NCBI GenBank assembly: GCA_002450905.1 | Contig: DKAT01000009.1 | Span: forward strand, 8,562 to 72,561 | From: Spirochaetia bacterium UBA6919 | GTDB lineage: Bacteria; Spirochaetota; UBA6919 | Direction of reading: 5' to 3' | DNA length: 64,000 bases | Shown here: piece by piece, positions 27,675-35,363 of the stretch | Layout of the letters: each line of letters opens with the position of its first letter | Numbering within the stretch: the first letter of the stretch is position 1 | Position numbers and translations under genes: made by a program | The notes under the pieces: model-generated | The model's input: only the letters and a program-made list of their open reading frames with translations | Databases searched by the model: none | What the model was told of the DNA's origin: nothing

Positions 27675-28058
27675 CTAATTATCATTGTTATGATTAATAT
27701 ATATTATTTTAATTATTTTGCATAAATTGATTGTTTCATGAATTGTACTTCCACTGCCCTTGTGCATACTCTCTGATTTAAGGAAGTAGGTACGATTTAT
27801 GGTTTTATATATTTGTATTTTAATTTTAGCCCTTTTAATTTTTTTTGGATCTCCCAGAAGTTTTTTAAAATGGACTTTACGAAAGGAGTAGCGGGTATAT
27901 TGAGTGCGTTTTGTAAGGCAGTTAGAACAATAAGATATGTAGCCATCATTATAATAAGTTTTATTACCCTCTAACTCAAGAATCATCGTTTTATTATTCG
28001 AGTTTAGGATATTTATAAATAATAGGAGTGTACAAATTATCATTAAAAATATTTTCAT
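27675..28058 (-). CDS. Small secreted LGDPK-family protein, paralogue 2
   Basis: Start placed at ATG 28058 (127 residues), giving a proper signal peptide (MKIFLMIICTLLLFINILNS). A TTG at 28076 would add six residues. Motifs in order are YCSNC, FKKLLGDPKKIKRAKIKI and a late Cys in CKIIKI. Same family and strand as the flanking genes. Function unknown. Confidence 0.72.
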   Translation of the reverse strand: MKIFLMIICTLLLFINILNSNNKTMILELEGNKTYYNDGYISYCSNCLTKRTQYTRYSFRKVHFKKLLGDPKKIKRAKIKIQIYKTINRTYFLKSESMHKGSGSTIHETINLCKIIKIIYINHNNDN

Positions 28059-28066
28059 AAAATTAT

Positions 28067-28516
28067 CTAGAGACAAGATATCAACGTATTATATATTAAA
28101 TATATTAAAAATAAATTGTATTTATTTATTTTTTTTATGAAATTATATACCTTGATAATCTCACAATAATGTATTGTATGACTGGATACCACAGGATAAT
28201 ATTGATTTGTAGGAATTCCTGAAATCATTTCTGGTGGTGAATTGATGTATTTTATCTTATGAATAATAATTCGGACATTCGCTGTTAAAAGATTTTTTGG
28301 ATCACCGAGGAGTTTTTTGAAATTATTATATGGTAAGATATAGTAAACATAATGATTTGACTTACTCACGCTGCAATGGGAACAATAGAATACCAAATTG
28401 TTTTTGACTTGTAAATCAATCCCGTCGATAGATATAGTATGATATTTATCTTTAGAATATGTTGTTACTATATATATTGATAAAATTAGGGTAATTAAAA
28501 TAATCTTGTGTTTAAT
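28067..28516 (-). CDS. LGDPK-family protein, paralogue 3, without an ATG start
   Basis: The frame has FYCSHC, FKKLLGDPKNLLTANVRI and a late YCEIIKV, like its two paralogues. It remains open upstream to a stop near 28549. That upstream part encodes a hydrophobic signal-like stretch (KIILITLILSIYIVTTYS) and a segment aligning with the paralogues' N-termini, but contains no ATG or GTG. The first downstream TTG (28396) would lose the signal peptide. Either an ATT codon (28514-28516) starts it, or the start codon was lost and the gene is decaying. Confidence 0.55.
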   Translation of the reverse strand: MKHKIILITLILSIYIVTTYSKDKYHTISIDGIDLQVKNNLVFYCSHCSVSKSNHYVYYILPYNNFKKLLGDPKNLLTANVRIIIHKIKYINSPPEMISGIPTNQYYPVVSSHTIHYCEIIKVYNFIKKINKYNLFLIYLIYNTLISCL

Positions 28517-28848
28517 AACATCAACTTGAAAATATTTGTAGTTATAAATTTAATTCAGTTAAATCTTACACAAAATAGATTTCTTATAAAATTATCGAAT
28601 AATTATTGATATTTTTATGATTTTTATTATATTTTATTTCCAATTATTAGGATAAGTCAGTGCTTAAAGAAGGGTTCATTTATTGATGCAGTGATGTTTA
28701 TCCTCCTATTATTATTTTGTTCATAAATATTTATAAATTTTCCCTACCCCTATATGTACGATTACAAAATGGATTTTCAACGATTATTAATGGCACTATT
28801 AGTATAATAATTTATTATTTTAGAAAATAGAAGAGAAGGAGTTTTTAA
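28397..28848. other. Spacer between the LGDPK cluster and aclB
   Basis: Besides the 5' part of the third LGDPK paralogue, this stretch is AT-rich with no gene. TATAAT at 28803-28808 lies about 41 bases before aclB and is a plausible -10 element. No clear -35 was found. AGAAGGAG just before aclB is the ribosome site. Confidence 0.4.
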
Positions 28849-30117
28849 ATGCAAATTACAGGTATGCACTGGGGATCCAGGCTTCTGAAATACGTTGATT
28901 ATCCTTGTACTGAGGTTTTAGGTCCTGACGCTTCAGTGGATGAAATCAAAAGTATGATTGAAAAACATAAACAATTATTTATCAAACCTCTATTCAAGGG
29001 GGGTGTTGGTAAGAAGGGTAAGGCAGGACTAATAGGGCGGGTAAATAATATCCAGGATGCCCTTAAGGAGAAGGAAAGACTTTTTTTTGTTGAGCATAAA
29101 TTTGGAAATCAAGTTGCTAAATCCGATGGCGTGACATATGAAGCGGCTGTTCCTGCTGAGCACGAGGTATATTTCTCAATATGTGATAATACTCACTTCC
29201 GTGCACCTGCTATCACGATAACCCATCACGGTGGTATGGATATTGAAGAACTTCCCAAGGATAAGATTACTACAATCCCCTTTGACCCTTTAACTGGTTT
29301 TAAAGGATTTATTATTTCTAATGCTCTTATGAAACTTGGAGCTCCACCTGAAATCATTAGCCCTTTGGTACAACACCTTCCTAAATTATGGGACTTGTAT
29401 CATAATTATGGTATGACGTTGTTGGAATTGAACCCCATCCGTATGTTGAATGCTGGTGGACGATTGACCCCAGTTGCCTGTGATTTTAAGTGCTCCTTCG
29501 ATATTGACGACCCTAACTGGAAGCGTTTAGAAATACCAGCCGATGTTTTCGCATCCGACTACTCTGAATTCGAACAGGAAATCAATCAATTGAGAACATA
29601 TCAGGGTCAGAGTGATGTATTTGTCATTAATGATAAGGGTTCAATCACAGCAATGACCTTTGGTGGTGGAGCGAACGCACTGGCTACTGAACTTCTTGGG
29701 GATAGTGCAACGATTTCATCCGACTTTGGTGGGAATCCTCCTTATGAGAAGATGAAACAGGTTGCGGAGATCTGCTATAAATATTGGTTACCTCAAAGCA
29801 ATGTTCTGTTTATTATTGGTGGGAAAGCAAATAATACAGATATATTCGAAACGTTCCGTGCTATGTCCGATGCGTTAAGAGAGTTCTATGCTAATCGTGG
29901 TTCTAAACCTCTTTATGTGGTTGTTGGTCGTGGTGGTCCAAATTTGATCAGAGGAATGGCTTATTTGAGGGATACTTTAGATGCTCTGGGGCTTCCTTAT
30001 AGAATATTTGGTCATGATAGCGCGATGAGTGAAGTAGTGAATTATGCGAAAGCTGCTGATGACTGGATGAAGAAGGAAGGTAATAAACTAATAGCTCAGA
30101 AGCTTGGAATAAATTAA
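28849..30117 (+). CDS. aclB: ATP-citrate lyase, ATP-grasp (citryl-CoA synthetase beta-like) subunit
   Basis: A 422-residue subunit corresponding to the N-terminal third of animal ATP-citrate lyase and to AclB of Chlorobium (about 400). The lysine-rich ATP-grasp start (LFIKPLFKGGVGKKGKAG) and the nucleotide/citrate domains (LLELNPIRM, TFGGGANALATELLGD, FIIGGKANNTDIFETF) fit. The enzyme cleaves citrate with ATP and CoA to acetyl-CoA and oxaloacetate, as in the reductive TCA cycle. aclA begins 3 bases after the stop, so the genes are translationally coupled. Confidence 0.88.
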   Translation: MQITGMHWGSRLLKYVDYPCTEVLGPDASVDEIKSMIEKHKQLFIKPLFKGGVGKKGKAGLIGRVNNIQDALKEKERLFFVEHKFGNQVAKSDGVTYEAAVPAEHEVYFSICDNTHFRAPAITITHHGGMDIEELPKDKITTIPFDPLTGFKGFIISNALMKLGAPPEIISPLVQHLPKLWDLYHNYGMTLLELNPIRMLNAGGRLTPVACDFKCSFDIDDPNWKRLEIPADVFASDYSEFEQEINQLRTYQGQSDVFVINDKGSITAMTFGGGANALATELLGDSATISSDFGGNPPYEKMKQVAEICYKYWLPQSNVLFIIGGKANNTDIFETFRAMSDALREFYANRGSKPLYVVVGRGGPNLIRGMAYLRDTLDALGLPYRIFGHDSAMSEVVNYAKAADDWMKKEGNKLIAQKLGIN

Positions 30118-30119
30118 GG

Positions 30120-32864
30120 ATGGGTAAAGATATGCATAAAAATGGTGTTGAGAAGTTTGATAAATATTTTGTAGGAATTAATTCCCTGGATCAGCTTGCA
30201 ACAAAGGATGACAAGATTTGTGTTTTAAATATATTAGGAAGTGAAAGTCGTGGTGTTACTCCTGTGAGTCATGCTTTCTCTGGCGGGAATGTTGTATTTG
30301 GAACATCTCCGGGACGATCAGGTCATAAACTATCTACTCCTGCAGGGGATATACCAGTTTATAATAACATCGCGGAGGGTCTGGAAGCAGGTCACAAGTT
30401 TAATACTGCTGTTATTTACATGCCACCGTCAGGAGTAAGGGATGCGGTAGCGGAAGCTGTGCGTGTGAACCCTGATCTTAAGAAAGTTGTGATCTTAACC
30501 GAGAAGGTATCTGTAAAAGATTCCCGTATCATTCGTGCAATCGGTCAGCTCAGAGGGATAGATATCTTTGGTGCGAACTGTCTTGGTCTTGCAGATTCCC
30601 ATAATAAGATTCGTATTGGTGGGGCATTGGGTGGAAGTAATCCTGCTGAATCTCTTGTACCTGGAACAGTTGCTATATATTCGAATTCTGGTAATTTTAC
30701 TACTACTATTGCTGTATACCTCTTAAGCCAGGGATGGGGAACCACTACTTCCGTTTCTAGTGGAAAAGATGTTTATATCCATTACTCAGCTAAAGAATTC
30801 ATCCATGCTTTCGAGAATGATAAGCGAAGTAAGTCTACTGTAATGTACATCGAGCCCGGTGGATATTATGAATACGGTATGGAATTTACTAAGCCGATTG
30901 TAGCTTGTATTGTGGGACGATGGAAAGCACGTTTAACGAAGGCTGTGGGTCATGCTGGTAGTTTAGCAGGGTCTGGAGATGATGCCGCTGCTAAGGAAAA
31001 GTGGTTCATGGATTATTTTGGTGTGAAGGATATTTTCACTCCTGAGAACCCTGTTTTCTCAAAGAAAGGTGCAGTTGTAACCAATATAGCTCACATTCCT
31101 GAGGCAATGACCAAGGTGATGGAAGCAAATGGAGTGAAACAGGACTTTGAACCCAAAGGAGATCTTTCTAAGAAAGCCTGGTTTGGGAATAATCAAGGGC
31201 TAAAACTTCCTGCTGAATTAGATTCTCCAGTTGTTGAAGCAGTAGAACCCTATAATCAACAAATTGAAGTTGTTAATAAACAGATAGGAACTGTATTCCC
31301 AAGACAAACCATGAAAGATACCAGTGGTGCATCGATGATGGACTCTAAAACACAGGTTACAAGGGTTCATAATATCTCTATCCTTGATGCAACAAAGCAT
31401 TCTATAACCGCTAATCTTATTATGAATATAATCCGTGAGTATCCTTCAGAAATTGGTGAACAGTACAGCAATGTGATATTAAATTCATTTGTCAATTTAC
31501 ACGGAGATCCAATGCTTATAGCGTCTGAAGCATCGCGTAAAGCAGGAAATTCACCAAATATCGTTTTATCTTCAGCTGTAGGTATACTGGGTAAGAATCG
31601 GGTTGCTCATGCTCAAAGTACAGCAAAAGCATTACTTGAATTATTTCAACACAGTGGATTGAATGATCCTTTCGGAGAGAAAATTGATTATGCACAACAA
31701 TTAAAATCCGCTGATAAAAAAGCTATTTTAGGTGATTCTTCTTCCTCTGAATTATCTGAAAAAAGAACTGATGATATATTAAAAGCAATAGATAAGCTCA
31801 AAGGACAATGTTTGTTTGTTGAATTTGTAAAAGACCTTGCAAAACAGGATGGGAAGAAACCAAATCCTGAAACACTTTTATCAGCCATTACTACAGCTTT
31901 AGCCTGGTCTCCATTAATGCGTAAACGACTATCTAAAATTACTATAACCAACCTTCCCTGGTATATGATGCTTTATAGTGCTATGGTTGGTTCAAGTACG
32001 CATTTGGAAAATCACACTGGTGAATCTTTTGTTGGAATAAAAAATGATGAGCTCATATCCTCCTGGACGTTTGGTGAAATAGCGTTTTTATCCATTGTTG
32101 GACGCAAACCTAATCAGGAAGAATTGTTCGCATTCAGTGTTCTTATGGGACTTATTATCAGCAATGGACCAGGAACGATTTCTGCTCAAGGCTCTAAAGG
32201 TGCTGTGAGTGCTGATGGACCTGAAGATCCTTTTAGAGTACAGATTAATAAAGCTTTCATGGGATTCATGACCCATACAGGTTATGCTCACGGAGGAAAT
32301 GGATATGAAGCTATGGCATTCCTTCTTGATCAGTTTAAAAGTTCCGGTCTTAAGGAGCCAGGAAATAAATCTCATGGGATTAAATTAGCTGATATCGCGA
32401 TGAATTATGCTTCTAATTATAAAAAATATAAGTCACAGCAAAAATCCATAGGAAATATCACATATGAGAAAATACCTTGTGTTAATCACCCTGTATTCAA
32501 AGGCAAAGATGTCAATTTTGACCCTCGAGAAGTTTATGTTAGAGAGCTTTTTGAGAAACAAGGTTCCTATAACGTGTTTTTAGACTTCTATCATGAATTG
32601 GTTAACTCACTATTCAAGACAGGAGTTTCAAATAATGTCTATTGTGTTAATGTGGATGCAGTCATTGCAGTGATTCTACTTAAGATCCTTTGGAAGCCTT
32701 ATATAGAAGGAAATTTTAAGGAAGAAGACCTTGAATCTGCAGCATTCACCGCATTCCTATATGGACGTATGATGGGATGTGCTGCAGAAATTGAAGATCA
32801 TATTAATCGTGGTCGAAATATGGATACACGAACACCAGCCAGTCAGTGCTACTTTGTAAACTAA
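30120..32864 (+). CDS. aclA: ATP-citrate lyase, synthetase-alpha plus lyase subunit, unusually long
   Basis: At 914 residues it is far longer than classical AclA (about 610). Residues 1-340 match the citryl-CoA synthetase alpha-like part, with phospho-His278 in GHAGSLAG. Residues about 345-560 form an extra region of unclear fold. Residues about 575-914 are citrate-synthase/citryl-CoA-lyase-like. They keep CVNHPVF (His790), a DPR (801-803) and GRMMG, but the lyase motif DHGP of known enzymes reads SNGP (681-684), and GYAHGGNG (His724) looks more like citrate synthase. Substrate and direction therefore need testing. It forms an operon with aclB. Confidence 0.85.
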   Translation: MGKDMHKNGVEKFDKYFVGINSLDQLATKDDKICVLNILGSESRGVTPVSHAFSGGNVVFGTSPGRSGHKLSTPAGDIPVYNNIAEGLEAGHKFNTAVIYMPPSGVRDAVAEAVRVNPDLKKVVILTEKVSVKDSRIIRAIGQLRGIDIFGANCLGLADSHNKIRIGGALGGSNPAESLVPGTVAIYSNSGNFTTTIAVYLLSQGWGTTTSVSSGKDVYIHYSAKEFIHAFENDKRSKSTVMYIEPGGYYEYGMEFTKPIVACIVGRWKARLTKAVGHAGSLAGSGDDAAAKEKWFMDYFGVKDIFTPENPVFSKKGAVVTNIAHIPEAMTKVMEANGVKQDFEPKGDLSKKAWFGNNQGLKLPAELDSPVVEAVEPYNQQIEVVNKQIGTVFPRQTMKDTSGASMMDSKTQVTRVHNISILDATKHSITANLIMNIIREYPSEIGEQYSNVILNSFVNLHGDPMLIASEASRKAGNSPNIVLSSAVGILGKNRVAHAQSTAKALLELFQHSGLNDPFGEKIDYAQQLKSADKKAILGDSSSSELSEKRTDDILKAIDKLKGQCLFVEFVKDLAKQDGKKPNPETLLSAITTALAWSPLMRKRLSKITITNLPWYMMLYSAMVGSSTHLENHTGESFVGIKNDELISSWTFGEIAFLSIVGRKPNQEELFAFSVLMGLIISNGPGTISAQGSKGAVSADGPEDPFRVQINKAFMGFMTHTGYAHGGNGYEAMAFLLDQFKSSGLKEPGNKSHGIKLADIAMNYASNYKKYKSQQKSIGNITYEKIPCVNHPVFKGKDVNFDPREVYVRELFEKQGSYNVFLDFYHELVNSLFKTGVSNNVYCVNVDAVIAVILLKILWKPYIEGNFKEEDLESAAFTAFLYGRMMGCAAEIEDHINRGRNMDTRTPASQCYFVN

Positions 32865-32881
32865 TTTTAACCATAGATATA

Positions 32882-32919
32882 TCCCCGAACATGTTATATT
32901 CTTTACATGCCTTCGGGGA
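32882..32919 (+). terminator. Hairpin after aclA
   Basis: TCCCCGAA (32882-32889) pairs with TTCGGGGA (32912-32919), with inner ACATG/CATG(T) pairing. It is followed by a T-poor stretch, so termination could be weak or Rho-assisted. It lies 18 bases after the aclA stop. Confidence 0.6.
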
Positions 32920-33063
32920 AATTCTTACTACCCTTAAATATGAAAGTCTTCATAATGAATGCCTATCCAAACTGAATAGTTATCATCTCAATTTATCTTG
33001 TAATAAATATTTCTACTATATATAAATTTAAATGATGTTACTAAGGTGAAGAGATAGAAGAGT

Positions 33064-33090
33064 ATCGGAACTAAAAATTCTGATTCCGAT
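33064..33090. repeat. 27-bp palindromic intergenic repeat, copy 3
   Basis: ATCGGAA...TTCCGAT with centre CTAAAAATTCTGA. It is the exact reverse complement of the copy at 51412, showing insertion or retention in both orientations. It lies between aclA and a convergent esterase gene. Confidence 0.75.
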
Positions 33091-33162
33091 GTTGTTCCTT
33101 CCAAAAAAAGTAATCTAAAAATCTATTTATTGAATGGGACAAAAATAAATTAATTATAATTG

Positions 33163-33795
33163 TTATAGATTAAACATCTTTCGGATGGATTGCTGAATTA
33201 AGGGGAATTCCTCGTTTAAGTCTATGGTGTGTCCTTTAGAATAGCTATAAAAATCAATGGGTAGACCGGATGAAATGATAGTCTCTACATGGGATTTCGT
33301 CTCATGATAAGGGAGTAAGTCATCATCGTATCCATGGGTGACGAGCCATGGGGTGTTTTTAGCTGTATCGCTCAATTCTTTACCTAATACTATTGGATCG
33401 TAGCAATATCCTGATATCCCGATGAATCCTGCTAATTGATGATGAGTCCTTCCACCCCACTCAAGGCACATAAGACACCCTTGAGAGAATCCAAACATTA
33501 AAACATCATTAGAACGGATACCTTGCTGATCAAGTTCCTGAAAGAGTTGATCCAATAATTTTCGTGAGCGATTAATCCCTGGAAGCTGTTCTGGTGGAAG
33601 ATCGTACCAGCTATAACCAAAATAATATTCGTCTGGAGCATTGATCAATAAATAGTTAATCGATGATATACCTAGTTCGTTGACAAACCACTCAAAGCCA
33701 TGATAAGAATCCCCTCTCCCATGGAGGATTAAGAGAGTTTTTGATGTATTCTGCCGGGCTGGTAGCCATAGGTGATTGAATGTGTTTATTTTCAT
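33163..33795 (-). CDS. Alpha/beta hydrolase, carboxylesterase/phospholipase family
   Basis: A 210-residue hydrolase with the nucleophile elbow GFSQG, an early oxyanion-type ILHGRGDS, an Asp in VTHGYDDDLLP and a catalytic His in KGHTID. This is the esterase/lysophospholipase group (abhydrolase_2 type). No signal peptide, so probably cytoplasmic. It shares its strand with the PEBP gene upstream, 22 bases away, and may be co-transcribed. The substrate is unknown. Confidence 0.88.
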   Translation of the reverse strand: MKINTFNHLWLPARQNTSKTLLILHGRGDSYHGFEWFVNELGISSINYLLINAPDEYYFGYSWYDLPPEQLPGINRSRKLLDQLFQELDQQGIRSNDVLMFGFSQGCLMCLEWGGRTHHQLAGFIGISGYCYDPIVLGKELSDTAKNTPWLVTHGYDDDLLPYHETKSHVETIISSGLPIDFYSYSKGHTIDLNEEFPLIQQSIRKMFNL

Positions 33796-33816
33796 TCTAT
33801 TAATATAATGAAATTA

Positions 33817-34368
33817 TTATTCCTTCACTTCGAAATAACCTTTAATTGTTGCTTGGTCAATTACTTTTCCTTTAATGGCTCTCAGGAATTTCTTTCGGCT
33901 AACTTTACCGTATAATTTCAGTTTACTGACATTTAAAGCATATATCGTGATCAGATATTCGTGTTTTCCAGATCCTGCTGGGGGTTGGGGACCAAAATAT
34001 CCCTTGGTTTTCGAAGTATTTATGAGTTCCACTGATCCTTTGGGCATTTTCTTACCGCTGGCACCTTCAGGTAATTCTGTGGTATTAGCAGGAATATTTT
34101 TCACAGCCCAATGAACCCATTTTTGAGCTATAGGATGTTTATCCCACATTAAAATGGCATAGGATTTTGTATCAGCAGGGAAATTATCCCACATTAATTG
34201 TGGAGAGATGTTCTGTCCGCCTTCAACTCCATCCGCAGCGAATTTTAAAGGTATATTCGTTCCATTTTGAAAACTGTCGCTCTCGATAAGCATGGAATCT
34301 GCAAATAGACTTGTTGTTGTGAGTAGTATTATAAATAACACATATTTTTTGATGTGATTTCTTTTCAT
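33817..34368 (-). CDS. YbhB/YbcL-type PEBP (Raf kinase inhibitor-like) secreted protein
   Basis: 183 residues with a signal peptide (about 1-23, ending LFADS). The PEBP fold shows NGTNIPLKFAADG, NISPQLMWDNFP, WVHWAVKNIPANTTELPEGA and YFGPQPPAGSGKHEYLITIYAL. This family binds phosphorylated or lipid-like ligands, and its exact bacterial role is unknown. All typical motifs are intact. Confidence 0.9.
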   Translation of the reverse strand: MKRNHIKKYVLFIILLTTTSLFADSMLIESDSFQNGTNIPLKFAADGVEGGQNISPQLMWDNFPADTKSYAILMWDKHPIAQKWVHWAVKNIPANTTELPEGASGKKMPKGSVELINTSKTKGYFGPQPPAGSGKHEYLITIYALNVSKLKLYGKVSRKKFLRAIKGKVIDQATIKGYFEVKE

Positions 34369-34550
34369 ATAGAATATTCTCCTATTTTTTAATTAGTTTT
34401 AAACTTGTTATTTAAAAAAATATTATTCCCCTGATTAAATTGAGATGAACTGCTATATAAGAATTGATGTACTTGGTTATTCATGAATATACAATTTCTT
34501 ACAAGGACTTCTGACTGTTAAGTATAGTAAATAAATAGCCATTAAACCCA

Positions 34551-35144
34551 TCATCCGATTCTTTGAAAGGTGATGTCTTTCGAATTTTGAATGGTCATGA
34601 TATAGTATGAGCACTCTTTGATGACTGAATATCTGAAATTTAATTGTTGTACATTATTGAGGGTAATTCCCTCGGTACCACTGCCAAATAAAATGGAGTC
34701 TTCTATATCGATAGACCGGCTATTTTCGAATCTCAGAACCCCCCCTGTACAAAAACCACTCTCTGTATGACCCATATTTAGGTATTGGATATTGATATTT
34801 ATAGCATTAATAAATTGAAACACATAACCATATTTTGGATCAACAAGTATTTTTGGACGTTTGCTCCCAATTCCTTTGAGATTCAGGTTATTGATATTTT
34901 TTATTTTAATTTGATATCCGTCAAATACCTTTTCCCATTTGATATAATTTGTATTTTTTTTAGGGAGGGAGGAGAGGTGATAAGTCCCTGGTTTGATTAA
35001 AATAGTTTTATTGGAGCCGATGGCATTGATCAATTCAGTTGCTGTACTCACAATAGTTGTTTGGCTTGACCAGGGTATCTGATTGATAAATAATAAATTA
35101 AATATTAGAAGTGATATGGAGAGGGTAATTTTCAAATTATTCAT
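34551..35144 (-). CDS. Secreted parallel beta-helix protein, possibly truncated
   Basis: 197 residues. A signal peptide (about 8-28) is followed by a pectate-lyase-like start, TATELINAIGSNKTILIKPGTYHL, and right-handed beta-helix turns rich in Asn (INNLNLKGIG, INAININIQYLNMG, NVQQLNFRYSVI, NSKDITFQRIG). The protein stops in mid-repeat at a TGA, with another stop three codons later. Typical proteins of this sort continue for several more coils, so it may be a truncated gene or a short variant. No catalytic residues can be assigned. Confidence 0.62.
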   Translation of the reverse strand: MNNLKITLSISLLIFNLLFINQIPWSSQTTIVSTATELINAIGSNKTILIKPGTYHLSSLPKKNTNYIKWEKVFDGYQIKIKNINNLNLKGIGSKRPKILVDPKYGYVFQFINAININIQYLNMGHTESGFCTGGVLRFENSRSIDIEDSILFGSGTEGITLNNVQQLNFRYSVIKECSYYIMTIQNSKDITFQRIG

Positions 35145-35363
35145 AGTAATAATTTACTAAAATATTTTATGAATGGAAATCTTAATTACATTTAAATCTT
35201 ATGAATTGTTTTCAGCAGGATAATAAGATATGCTTCATCATTGGTTATATTTTTTATATTGTTGATTAGAACAGGATACAGAATTATTCCATATTTGATA
35301 GACTTCTTATAAAAATATACTATCTTTGATCTAATCTTGAAACTTTAGTATGATATTAATAGT

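Noticed and set aside
28067..28396. Third LGDPK gene starting at TTG 28396
   Set aside because: That start loses the signal peptide that the same frame encodes upstream and that both paralogues have, so the longer frame was preferred.
35145..35363. c-di-AMP riboswitch before the KimA-like gene
   Set aside because: No conserved stems or loops of that class are apparent in the AT-rich leader.
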